Of a stretch of 7,801 nucleotides of DNA, positions 1-6,625 are shown piece after piece; positions within the stretch are counted from its first letter, which is position 1; every line of letters begins with the position of its first letter. Source of the stretch: DUZB01 sp964407525 (GTDB taxonomy: Bacteria > Desulfobacterota > DSM-4660 > Desulfatiglandales > Desulfatiglandaceae); contig CAYOWC010000238.1 of NCBI GenBank assembly GCA_964407525.1, positions 1 through 7,801 of the forward strand. The letters run 5' to 3'. The position numbers were made by a program, and so were the translations under genes. The notes under the pieces were generated by a model. The model was not told where the DNA came from, made no database searches, and was given only the letters and a program-made list of their open reading frames with translations.

Positions 1-704
1 ATATTCAACTCAACCTTACGATTGAACTGCGTTTCCTTCATAATGTCAGACCTGTGCCCAGCGATCTGAATTTCCAGTTTGTGGCAGACCACAAGTTGTT
101 TTTGCCGGACTTGCCGGTTGGCTGCTGTGGATTCGAGATGATATTCGCCGGTCAATCCGGCACAATCCAAAGCAATAAGCCGATCCGTGAAGGCCGAGTA
201 AAATGCAAAGAAATGCATGTGAGGCAATTCTGATACGGCCAGGCTGTCAACGAATGCTTGTTGCACAGGGTTTGAGGCCAAAAGATCAATCCAACCGGTG
301 ATGAGAAATTTCTCAGCAACGATGCCCCCCTTTTCCGCCTGGCTGAACCGCTTGTGGGCAAGACTCAGTGCACACGTTGTCTCATGGGTGAACACAACAA
401 TCAAGGGGTATGGAATCGCGCGGTGGATGACTTCTGCAATCCGACTGGTGCGATTGAGCGTCTTAAGGTCCACCTGCAGGATGGCAACCTCGTGGTACTC
501 CCGCTGATTGTCCTCGAAAGCCTGGATCGGAATCGTACTCGGTTTGAGCGTGTATTGCCAGGTAATGACATCGATGTCTTCGCGAAACGCTTTCTTGTCG
601 GTCACGCCAAGCTTTGCGTTCTCGTAAAACAGCTTTTTGAAGACGCGCTTTCCAAGATAACAGGCATCAGGGATGGCCATTTTTCCGTAAAGATTCTCGA
701 TCAT
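1..704 (-). CDS. DUF4391-family protein, 3' end cut by window edge
   Basis: An open frame starts at ATG 704-702 and runs off the window after 234 codons without a stop. I translated it by hand. The protein has the features I associate with DUF4391: EDIDVITWQYTL (about 42-53), EYHEVAILQVDL (69-80), the hydrophobic strand AIPYPLIVVF (96-105), SLAHKRFSQAEKG (114-126) and a basic C-terminal KETQFNRKVELN (223-234). Family members are about 230-260 residues, so probably only the last 10-30 are missing. The start is fixed by a 4-nt ATGA overlap with the helicase stop, which implies translational coupling and a shared transcript. No biochemical activity is established to my knowledge. I recall these proteins next to SNF2-type helicases and type III-like Mod/Res genes, so a role as a partner subunit in DNA restriction or phage defence is inference. 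The family call is from memory and was not searched. Confidence 0.85.
   Translation of the reverse strand, partial: MIENLYGKMAIPDACYLGKRVFKKLFYENAKLGVTDKKAFREDIDVITWQYTLKPSTIPIQAFEDNQREYHEVAILQVDLKTLNRTSRIAEVIHRAIPYPLIVVFTHETTCALSLAHKRFSQAEKGGIVAEKFLITGWIDLLASNPVQQAFVDSLAVSELPHMHFFAFYSAFTDRLIALDCAGLTGEYHLESTAANRQVRQKQLVVCHKLEIQIAGHRSDIMKETQFNRKVELN
701..704 (-). promoter_or_regulatory. ATGA stop/start overlap coupling helicase to DUF4391 gene
   Basis: On the minus strand the helicase ends with codons for E-G-P and then TGA. The ATG of the next frame overlaps that stop as ATGA. This arrangement usually means terminating ribosomes reinitiate on the downstream gene, keeping the two products in a fixed ratio. 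The run GAAGAGGGG just before the overlap is purine-rich and could act as its Shine-Dalgarno sequence. Confidence 0.85.
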
Positions 705-3700
705 GGCCCCTCTTCGCGATTTCCAAGAATAACAAGATAGGACACAACCTCAAAGTCGTCGATGCCTTGGAAAGAATCTTTCGTCAATACGGTTCCCCCG
801 CGCTGGAACAGGCTTTCAACCCCTTTTTCCTCGGCTTTGCCGGTGATGGCCAAAACAGCCTTGGCCAAGAGTTCCTGGTATTTGCTCATGTTTTTGGCTT
901 CATGGGTCGTGGTATTGAATCGGACCACAGCGCTTTCGTCGGGATGGGACCGTCCGAGAGACAGCTTTTTGAACAGATCCAGAATTTTTTTAGCCTGCGT
1001 GAAGTTCATCTGTACCTTGCCGGATTCGGAAACCCAGACCAGGTAATGAGGCGCGAGCGCGTAGGTGCTGTCTGTATTCACCTTGCCCGACTCCCTGCGG
1101 AGACAGAAAATAACGCCGGGTTCCAGGCCATCCTCTATGATCAAATCGTCTATGTGGGTGACGGAAAAGGCCCCGGGCGGCATATGCTCAAGGAGATCCG
1201 CGTGTTCCTTTAAATAGTCGGTAAGGTCCATTCGAAAGTCATTGAGCGTCATATCCGTAATAGAGATGCCGCTTCCAAGGTCTTCCAAATCCACCACTTC
1301 ATTCTGGAGTCGTTCGAGCTGTCGACGGCGATACTCCAGGTCGTTCATTTTGCCGGCGTCAGGAAACTCGATGATGTTCTCTTCGCCGGTTGCGGAGATA
1401 TCCAAAAGAACCATACGGCCGGAGACACGGGCCTCAAGGTTGATGTATTCGTCCAATTCCATATTCGGCCAGAAATTGACAAGCTGAATGACCCGGTTTT
1501 TTGAACCAAGCCGGTCGATGCGCCCAAAACGCTGAATAATTCGAACCGGATTCCAATGAATATCGTAGTTCACGACATAGTCACAATCCTGAAGGTTCTG
1601 GCCTTCAGAAAGGCAGTCGGTAGAAATCAAAATATCTATCTCATTCGTAAGAGACGCATCAATCTTGGCACGTTCTTTTGACAGCGGAGAAAAGGAGGTG
1701 ATAATGGTGGCGATATCTTTGTGAAGTTTCGGCATCGTGGTCTTGTTGCCGCTGTTGCCCCCAGTTACCAAAGCCGAATGAAGACCGTGTCTGTCTTTTG
1801 CCCATGGAGCGATGTTCTCATAAAGATACTTGGCCGTGTCCGCAAAGGCTGTAAAAATAAGGACCTTCTTGTTGGCGGAATTGATAGGGTTTTCGCATTT
1901 AGAGGTGATATGTTCCTTGAGACGACGGAGTTTCTCATCTCGCGAAACATCAATCTCCCGCGCTTCCCGCAACAACTTGACCAGGAGCACCTCATCTTCC
2001 TCAAGCTCCTGCCTCCACCGCACACGATCAACATCCTGAAGGAGCACCTTGATTTTGTTGCCAATCAAATAGGGTACAAAATCATCATCGTCGATTTCGA
2101 TCTCCTCTATGCTCAGCCCTTCGATATCAGATTCGTCATGGGAGTCGATCCGGCTGATGATGTCACGGACCTTATCGAGAAGCCTTTCCAGTGTAAGCGC
2201 GAAGGAATGGATCGAACTCTCCATCCGCTTGAGGAGATTCACCCGCATCAGGTGAATCAGACTTTCCTCTCGATCAATTTGCTTAAACACCGATCCGCCA
2301 GACACCTCCATGTCATATTTCCGGCTGTATTCATCAAGTTTATTGGGGAGGACATATTTCAACGGGGCATATGAACTGAGATTGATACGACGTATATCCC
2401 GATTGATCTCCCTTAGTTCTGGAAACAAGTCCTTGGTGTCTATGTCGGATTTGATATTTATCGGTTTGGCTCTCTCGGGAAACTCACCGATTTCATCAAG
2501 ATCATAGTATTTTTCAATATGTTTTCTGGAACGGGCGATGGTAAGCAGGTCAAGTAGCTTGAAATAATTGAAATTCAGAGTTTCAAGAAGCCCCTCGGTA
2601 GTCCGGTCGGCAGCATCAAGTCGTAGCCACCGGTTGAAACGTGTCTGCACCTGGCGAAGTGCTTGTTCAATACTGAATATCCCGTGGTTATAGAGGGCAT
2701 CGTCTATGCCTTCCGTTATGAACGCCACTTGATTTTTCAGGTCATTCATGCGGCTGTTGACAGGCGTGGCTGAGAGCATGAGGACCTTGGTTTTTACACC
2801 CGATTTGATGATGTTTCGCATCAATCTGGAGTACCTTGTCATCCCATCCTTACGTGGCGGGTTGTTCCTGAAATTGTGGGACTCATCGATAACAACGAGA
2901 TCGTAGTTGTCCCAATTGAGAGTCTCTAAATTAATCTCGCCGGAATGTCCGCGTTCGCGGGTGAGGTCGGTGTGATTAAGCACATCAAAATTAAATCGAT
3001 CAGCCGCGAAAAGGTTTCGCTTATCGTTTACGGTGTATAACGTCCAATTTTCACGTATTTTCTTGGGGCAAAGAACCAGAACGCGGTCATTCCGCAATTC
3101 ATAATACTTGATGATTGCCAGGGCTTCGAACGTTTTCCCAAGGCCAACGCTATCGGCGATGATACAGCCGTTATACTTTTCCATCTTATCGATGGCCCCC
3201 AACACACCATCATGTTGAAATCTATATAGTTTGCTCCAAACGAGCGTATCTTTGATGCCGGTTCTGGTCTTAATGATCTTGTCTTCTTCGAGCTCGCCAA
3301 GGGATTCACGAAAAACATTGTATAATGTAAGGAAGTATATCTGCTCCGGGGGTTTGTTGGCGAAAATGGTTTCAAGCTGTTCCAGTACAAGCGATTTAAC
3401 GTCTTCAGTTGCCTCCGAGTTTGACCATATCGCATCAAACCATTTTATAAGGCTTTCGGTTTCCGCCGGCGTTGTGAAACAAGTATTCATCTCATATCCG
3501 TCCGACGGCACAGTACCTAGCCCAACAGATGTGAAGGACGAGCTGCCGTGAACAGCCGTGGCGCTGCCGTCAGGATTCTTGATATGGAATAGATTTTGAA
3601 GGACAGGCAGTGAGACCGCTCTAATTTCGGATTTTTGCTGCAACCATTGTGAACATCCTCTGGCAAGTGCTGTCATATTCAAGGTGTTGCGAAAACGTCT

Positions 3701-3946
3701 GTCTGCTTCGCTTCCCGTGAGGCCTTTCACCCGAAATGGCTTCGCGTTCCCGGACGCGACAGAGGTATCATTCAACGGAATTAGGAATCGCAAGACATCA
3801 GCACGCTCAAGTTGCTTCTTCAAGGCAGAGTAGCCATAGATTGAAAAAAGACTGGAAAGAATGGAAATGTAAGCATTTGACTGAATACCCTCCGCAAGAG
3901 CATCGGCAACCTTTCCTTGTGTTTTGTTATCCAACAGCGAAGTCAT
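701..3946 (-). CDS. SNF2-type superfamily 2 helicase with degenerate PLD-like N-terminal domain
   Basis: A 1081-residue protein, full length for the PLD-helicase family as I know it. Residues about 20-180 resemble a PLD-like domain: GSSSFTSVGLG (134-144) matches the GSSNFT-GLG segment. The catalytic HxK, expected just before LFHI (119-122), is instead L-Q-N, so nuclease activity is doubtful. Helicase lobe 1 has a Q-like FQHDG (243-247), Walker A ADSVGLGKT (264-272), DESH box (354-357) and SATP (392-395). A 300-residue insertion with a very acidic stretch (about 599-624) precedes lobe 2. Lobe 2 has VLIFTAFADTAKYL (695-708), STDCLSEGQNLQ (775-786) and QRFGRIDRLG (805-814), and the C-terminal domain is family-specific. 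It should be a cytosolic ATP-driven translocase on DNA. AAGGAAG lies about 11 nt before the ATG. The stop overlaps the DUF4391 start, and a possible small membrane protein precedes it by 36 nt. Its role in defence is inferred from the partner gene. Confidence 0.93.
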   Translation of the reverse strand: MTSLLDNKTQGKVADALAEGIQSNAYISILSSLFSIYGYSALKKQLERADVLRFLIPLNDTSVASGNAKPFRVKGLTGSEADRRFRNTLNMTALARGCSQWLQQKSEIRAVSLPVLQNLFHIKNPDGSATAVHGSSSFTSVGLGTVPSDGYEMNTCFTTPAETESLIKWFDAIWSNSEATEDVKSLVLEQLETIFANKPPEQIYFLTLYNVFRESLGELEEDKIIKTRTGIKDTLVWSKLYRFQHDGVLGAIDKMEKYNGCIIADSVGLGKTFEALAIIKYYELRNDRVLVLCPKKIRENWTLYTVNDKRNLFAADRFNFDVLNHTDLTRERGHSGEINLETLNWDNYDLVVIDESHNFRNNPPRKDGMTRYSRLMRNIIKSGVKTKVLMLSATPVNSRMNDLKNQVAFITEGIDDALYNHGIFSIEQALRQVQTRFNRWLRLDAADRTTEGLLETLNFNYFKLLDLLTIARSRKHIEKYYDLDEIGEFPERAKPINIKSDIDTKDLFPELREINRDIRRINLSSYAPLKYVLPNKLDEYSRKYDMEVSGGSVFKQIDREESLIHLMRVNLLKRMESSIHSFALTLERLLDKVRDIISRIDSHDESDIEGLSIEEIEIDDDDFVPYLIGNKIKVLLQDVDRVRWRQELEEDEVLLVKLLREAREIDVSRDEKLRRLKEHITSKCENPINSANKKVLIFTAFADTAKYLYENIAPWAKDRHGLHSALVTGGNSGNKTTMPKLHKDIATIITSFSPLSKERAKIDASLTNEIDILISTDCLSEGQNLQDCDYVVNYDIHWNPVRIIQRFGRIDRLGSKNRVIQLVNFWPNMELDEYINLEARVSGRMVLLDISATGEENIIEFPDAGKMNDLEYRRRQLERLQNEVVDLEDLGSGISITDMTLNDFRMDLTDYLKEHADLLEHMPPGAFSVTHIDDLIIEDGLEPGVIFCLRRESGKVNTDSTYALAPHYLVWVSESGKVQMNFTQAKKILDLFKKLSLGRSHPDESAVVRFNTTTHEAKNMSKYQELLAKAVLAITGKAEEKGVESLFQRGGTVLTKDSFQGIDDFEVVSYLVILGNREEGP

Positions 3947-3982
3947 TTTTTTAATAGCTTCCTTTAATACTTCTTGTGCATC

Positions 3983-4177
3983 TTAACGACCTGTTTGCGA
4001 AAGAGATGTGAATGCAAGCTTAATAGCCCAGCAACTAACAAAAAGTGCTAGCCCAATAATCACAAGGATGAATAGAGAACTGAGCGCCTGGGGGGCAACT
4101 TGTGGATCACGGCTAAAAAGGCGCTGATAAGCTATCCATGGATTCCAAGTGGAGTGTAGTAATAACGACCAGTCCAT
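3983..4177 (-). CDS. Possible small single-pass membrane protein (64 aa), unrecognised
   Basis: A 64-codon frame runs in the same direction as the helicase and ends 36 nt before it. The product has a Trp-rich N-terminus (MDWSLLLHSTWNPW) and one clear hydrophobic segment, LFILVIIGLALFVSCWAI (about 35-52), followed by a short basic/polar tail ending QTGR. That layout fits a single transmembrane helix. The ribosome site is weak (TTGGAAT about 9 nt before ATG). I recognise no family. It could be a real leading gene of the helicase operon, a remnant of a larger gene, or a chance frame. The hydrophobic helix and collinearity favour a gene, while the poor ribosome site and lack of a known homologue argue against. 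Confidence 0.4.
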   Translation of the reverse strand: MDWSLLLHSTWNPWIAYQRLFSRDPQVAPQALSSLFILVIIGLALFVSCWAIKLAFTSLSQTGR

Positions 4178-4292
4178 AGATTGTTTATTCCAATATTTTT
4201 TATTGAACTTGAGAATGGGATCAAATCCACCCTTGCCTTAATGGTATTTCGGCAATGAGCGAATATGACCCCTATCTATTTGTCGAATCCCC
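4178..4292. other. AT-rich spacer, likely promoter region of the helicase operon
   Basis: This 115-nt stretch separates the terminator of the glycine-rich gene from the small ORF and helicase. On the minus strand it contains TTGATC followed 16 nt later by TAAAAA and then an AT-rich run. That is at best a weak sigma-70-like match, so I do not call a specific promoter. A short CAATA-T5-TATTG palindrome lies near 4190. If the helicase cassette has its own promoter, this or the small-ORF region is the likely place. Confidence 0.3.
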
Positions 4293-4346
4293 AAAAAAAC
4301 CGGATGGGGGGATATAAAACATAAAAACCCCATACACGCCTACCGG
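4293..4346 (-). terminator. Probable intrinsic terminator of the glycine-rich gene
   Basis: On the minus strand an ACCGG arm overlapping the stop codon pairs with CCGGT at about 4298-4302, and an inner ATGGGG pairs with CCCCCAT. The 3' arm runs straight into seven T residues (4293-4299). The stem is interrupted by an unpaired TAGGCGTG on one side and has a long AT-rich loop, so it is imperfect. Its position at the end of the gene and the T tract support termination. Confidence 0.5.
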
Positions 4347-4786
4347 TTTCCCTTGCCGCCCGAACCATCTTTTTTCCCGGACCCGCCACCGGGACCACTC
4401 CCGGATCCCGCGCCGTAACCGGAACCGTCCTGGGGACGTTCTCCGGTGCCGGTCCCGTCTTTGGCGCCATAGCCTTTGCCCTTGCCCTGACCGGAGCCGC
4501 TGCCGTCGCACTGCCCGGAACCCTGACCCTTGCCCTTTCCTCCGCCTCTTGCCTGACCACCACCTCCACCGCCACGGGCCATAAGGATATTCATGCCGTC
4601 ATTCTGGAGATCAGCAGCCATCTGGTGTGTGGATTGGGTTTGGTGGCTAAACCAACCAATGGTATCACCCGGGCGGGTATCCGCGCTGAGGGGTGTTCCC
4701 CAGGCAATCACGATCATCCCCAGTCCCATGCCGATTGCTTTTACCCATCCTGTACGCTTTCGAAATTTTCCGGGTATCTGTTTCAT
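4340..4786 (-). CDS. Exported glycine-rich low-complexity protein (148 aa)
   Basis: I start this gene at ATG 4786-4784 because AAAGGAG lies 7 nt upstream. The frame stays open to an ATG at 4924, but that extension reads through REP-like hairpins and has no ribosome site. Residues 1-35 form a signal peptide: a basic N-region (KFRKRTGWVK), a hydrophobic core about 17-30, and a likely cleavage after LSA (35) before DTRPG. Residues 36-70 form a short ordinary segment. From 71 to 148 roughly half the residues are glycine, mixed with Ser, Lys, Gln and Asp, with DG[ST]G units at about 94, 110, 120 and 140. A single Cys (about 93) lies in this tail. The product should be periplasmic or extracellular. 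I recall similar glycine-rich exported proteins of unknown function in Desulfobacterota. No enzymatic motif is visible, so a structural, matrix or surface role is only a guess. A probable terminator overlaps the stop. Confidence 0.75.
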   Translation of the reverse strand: MKQIPGKFRKRTGWVKAIGMGLGMIVIAWGTPLSADTRPGDTIGWFSHQTQSTHQMAADLQNDGMNILMARGGGGGGQARGGGKGKGQGSGQCDGSGSGQGKGKGYGAKDGTGTGERPQDGSGYGAGSGSGPGGGSGKKDGSGGKGNR

Positions 4787-4793
4787 TTTTGAA

Positions 4794-4800
4794 CTCCTTT
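4794..4800 (-). promoter_or_regulatory. Shine-Dalgarno sequence that decides the start of the glycine-rich gene
   Basis: AAAGGAG on the minus strand sits 7 nt before the ATG at 4786. It is the best ribosome site in the window. It selects the signal-peptide-bearing start over the longer in-frame start at 4924. Confidence 0.85.
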
Positions 4801-4824
4801 CTGTGATCCCTGCGGCCACTAAAT

Positions 4825-4869
4825 GGACGCGGAGCGTCCCCTGCGCCTTCCCACGCGGGGGCGTGGGAA
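4825..4869. repeat. REP-like double hairpin in the leader of the glycine-rich gene
   Basis: Two perfect palindromes lie 8 nt apart. The first is GGACGC-GGA-GCGTCC (4825-4839), with a 6-bp stem and 3-nt loop. The second has TTCCCACGC (4848-4856) pairing with GCGTGGGAA (4861-4869) around GGGG, a 9-bp stem. The second is followed by CGAGAGG. I recall near-identical paired sequences (GGGACGC-GGAGCGTCCC next to TTCCCACGC-GCGTGGGAACGAG) scattered through many proteobacterial genomes. They look like REP elements of the kind mobilised by TnpA-REP (RAYT) transposases. Here they lie 25-70 nt upstream of the Shine-Dalgarno site, so they probably form part of the mRNA leader. Confidence 0.75.
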
Positions 4870-4955
4870 CGAGAGGAACACCGGACCTTGGGCATAGACG
4901 TCGGACAAGCGAAACCTCACTCATGTTTGATTCACGCCCTGATCTCCAAACAAAG

Positions 4956-4989
4956 AACCCCGTTCTTCCGGTGTAGAAGAAACGGGGTT
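4956..4989. terminator. Strong hairpin, possible terminator on the plus strand
   Basis: AACCCCGTT-CTTC (4956-4968) pairs with GAAG-A-AACGGGGTT (4976-4989), giving 13 bp with one bulged A and a 7-nt loop. On the plus strand it continues as TTTTATTTAT, the intrinsic-terminator pattern. On the minus strand it is followed by CTTTGTTTGG, a weaker tract. No plus-strand gene precedes it, so it may instead stop minus-strand read-through from the MFS operon or be another dispersed palindrome. Confidence 0.45.
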
Positions 4990-5160
4990 TTATTTATCCG
5001 TGAACATTTACTTTCCTCATCTTATAGGAAAAAGATCGTTTCTCTGTCACGTTTACAGATTGTACTATTCTATAGCACAAGACGATGAGGAAATCAAACC
5101 ATATAAATCATTGTTAATACCAGTTATGACTGATACTTTTTTTCATCTGGTGAATTGCGC

Positions 5161-5260
5161 TAAGGCGGCGAAGCCGCAACCAAAATGTCTCGCGCAAAGA
5201 CGCAAAGGCGCAAAGATTTTTTTGTTTTTTGTGACAGAAAACTAGGTGATAAGGTGCTAA
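5161..5260 (+). repeat. Dispersed ~100-bp repeat, copy A
   Basis: This copy starts TAAGGCGG, forms a short hairpin GCGGC-GAA-GCCGC (5165-5177) and continues with CAACCAAAA. It then has three tandem 8-mers of the type RCGCAAAG (5192-5215), a T-rich tract, TGACAGAAAAC and AAGGTGCTAA. The reverse complement of 7664-7770 matches it over its whole length apart from scattered substitutions and a small indel in the T-rich part. I recall the CGCAAAGACGCAAAGGCGCAAAG core as a widespread intergenic repeat in bacterial genomes, often mis-annotated as small proteins. Confidence 0.85.
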
Positions 5261-5396
5261 CCAAGGGAATCCACCACGGATTGGACATCCTTCAATGAAG
5301 CCGGAAAGTAGTTTACACTTTATTGTTTTCGCTTTTATCCCTCCAGGAGAGAATACACATTTGATGCTTTATCGTTTGAGAAATCCAGTGGCCTGT

Positions 5397-6623
5397 TCAC
5401 CGGTTTCCTGATGCCATGCGTGTGGCTTCGGGCATGCGGCGGAGCTGGAACATGCTCCATATGCCGAATAAAGGTCCGGGGGCGAGGGCCGCAAAGGCCC
5501 ATTCCCAGCCAATGAGATCAACCAGGGGCGGTATGATGCGGATCGAAACCAGGGTCAATAGAAATCCAAGGGTGGTTTGAACAGTGAGCGCCGTACCCAC
5601 ATAGCGAGGGTCGGTAAGCTCGCTGACAGCCGCGCTGAATTGGGCGCTGTCGGATACGACAGTGACCCCCCACAGGATGCAGAGGACTGTCAGGAGCCCG
5701 GGAGTGGAGAAGAAAATCCCTGCGCACAGCGTGCATGCGCCCGACAGGACCAGGCTGACCATCGTCACACGCGTTCGACCGAAACGATCGGCGAGAAAAC
5801 CGGCCACCAGGCTGCCTAAAGCACCCGCTGCAATAACTGCAAATCCCGCCAGACGCGCCGACACGATGCTCCAACCGGCTGCATTATAACTGACAAGCAG
5901 GAACATAGGGACCCATGTCCACATTCCGTATAATTCCCACATGTGCCCCAAATACCCAAAATTAGCAAGCCGCGTGGGCCTGTGGGCAAGCACCCTCCCC
6001 GCAAAACGCCAGTTGAAGGGCGCCGTTCCTGTCAGGAAGGGACCCCTGGACACCCCTGCCCACACAATAAACGCACCAAGGCCAGCCAGGGCGGAGGTCA
6101 CCAGAAGTACCGTGCGCCACGGGGGCATGCCCTCGCCCCCAAGAAGCGGGAGCGCATTGAGGAGATGGGGAATCGACTTCCCCAGAACAATTCCACCCAC
6201 CAGCAAACCGATACCCAGTCCACGGTCTTCCTTACACCATGTTGCAGCTAATTTCATGCCGGGTGGATAGGTGCCGGCAAGGCCCATACCGGTAAGAAAA
6301 CGTAACAGGAGGGCAAGAGAGGGAGCATAGTCGAGAAGTGCAATCCCCCCGTTGGCGGCCGCACCTCCTAAAGCACAAACAGCGATCAGACGACTGGGAG
6401 AAATGCGGTCGGCCAGGTTCAAAAGGGCAATAAGGAGAGCTCCAGCCACAAAGCCGATCTGGACACTCATGGTCATCCATGATTGCTCCGCTCCCGTAAG
6501 CTGCAATTCTTCCGTCATTTGCGGCAGGATCGCCGAGGCAGAAAACCAGAGGCCAAAAATAAAGACTTCCGCCACCGTCAGTAGGGCGAGGTTGCGCCAT
6601 TTCTCAGTGGCGGAGATAACCAT
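5397..6623 (-). CDS. MFS transporter, 12 transmembrane helices, substrate unknown
   Basis: The 408-residue length is typical of the major facilitator superfamily. Hydrophobic segments are spread over two halves joined by a polar loop at about 192-222. A motif-A-like NLADRISPSRLIAV (69-82) follows helix 2, and its counterpart GFLADRFGRTRV (275-286) lies in the second half. Between them are RFLTGMGLAGTYPPGMKLAA (108-127) and GYLGHMWELYGMWTW (223-237), which I associate with a bacterial MFS group of anion- or drug-type carriers. No residue pattern fixes the substrate. The protein should sit in the inner membrane and use the proton gradient. It begins 2 nt after the stop of the START gene. The weak ribosome site TTGGGAAA lies inside that gene's end, implying coupled translation and a shared job. 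I see no terminator directly after the stop. Confidence 0.9.
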   Translation of the reverse strand: MVISATEKWRNLALLTVAEVFIFGLWFSASAILPQMTEELQLTGAEQSWMTMSVQIGFVAGALLIALLNLADRISPSRLIAVCALGGAAANGGIALLDYAPSLALLLRFLTGMGLAGTYPPGMKLAATWCKEDRGLGIGLLVGGIVLGKSIPHLLNALPLLGGEGMPPWRTVLLVTSALAGLGAFIVWAGVSRGPFLTGTAPFNWRFAGRVLAHRPTRLANFGYLGHMWELYGMWTWVPMFLLVSYNAAGWSIVSARLAGFAVIAAGALGSLVAGFLADRFGRTRVTMVSLVLSGACTLCAGIFFSTPGLLTVLCILWGVTVVSDSAQFSAAVSELTDPRYVGTALTVQTTLGFLLTLVSIRIIPPLVDLIGWEWAFAALAPGPLFGIWSMFQLRRMPEATRMASGNR

Positions 6624-6625
6624 TT

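Larger units (their letters stand above)
4787..5396. other. Long intergenic region holding REP-like hairpins, a 13-bp-stem hairpin and a dispersed repeat
   Basis: This 610-nt gap lies between the MFS stop and the glycine-rich start. It holds a Shine-Dalgarno site, two REP-like hairpins (4825-4869), a strong hairpin (4956-4989) and a repeat copy (5161-5260). A weak sigma-70-like pair on the minus strand, TTGTGC (5075-5080) and TGTAAA (5052-5057) with a 17-nt spacer, could drive the glycine-rich gene, but I give it little weight. Plus-strand frames here lack ribosome sites and known features, and one is partly translated repeat. From 5261 to 5396 I see no clear terminator for the MFS gene, only a small AATCC/GGATT hairpin. 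Confidence 0.6.

Noticed and set aside
354..740. 128-codon plus-strand open frame
   Set aside because: It is antisense to the DUF4391 gene, which matches a known family along its length and is coupled to the helicase.
1721..2374. 217-codon plus-strand open frame
   Set aside because: It lies fully antisense to the helicase, between the SATP motif and motif V, and has no recognisable domain. The helicase frame explains the region.
4787..4924. 46-residue N-terminal extension of the glycine-rich protein
   Set aside because: It translates the REP-like hairpins, has no ribosome site at 4924, and would bury the signal peptide. The start at 4786 has AAAGGAG at good spacing.
5012..5093. 10-bp inverted repeat TTTCCTCATC / GATGAGGAAA with a 62-nt gap
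   Set aside because: A single exact 10-bp match at this distance is expected about once by chance in a window of this size, and nothing else supports function.
5192..5215. Possible CRISPR-like or tandem-repeat array
   Set aside because: The units are three adjacent 8-mers with no spacers, and no cas-like gene is present.
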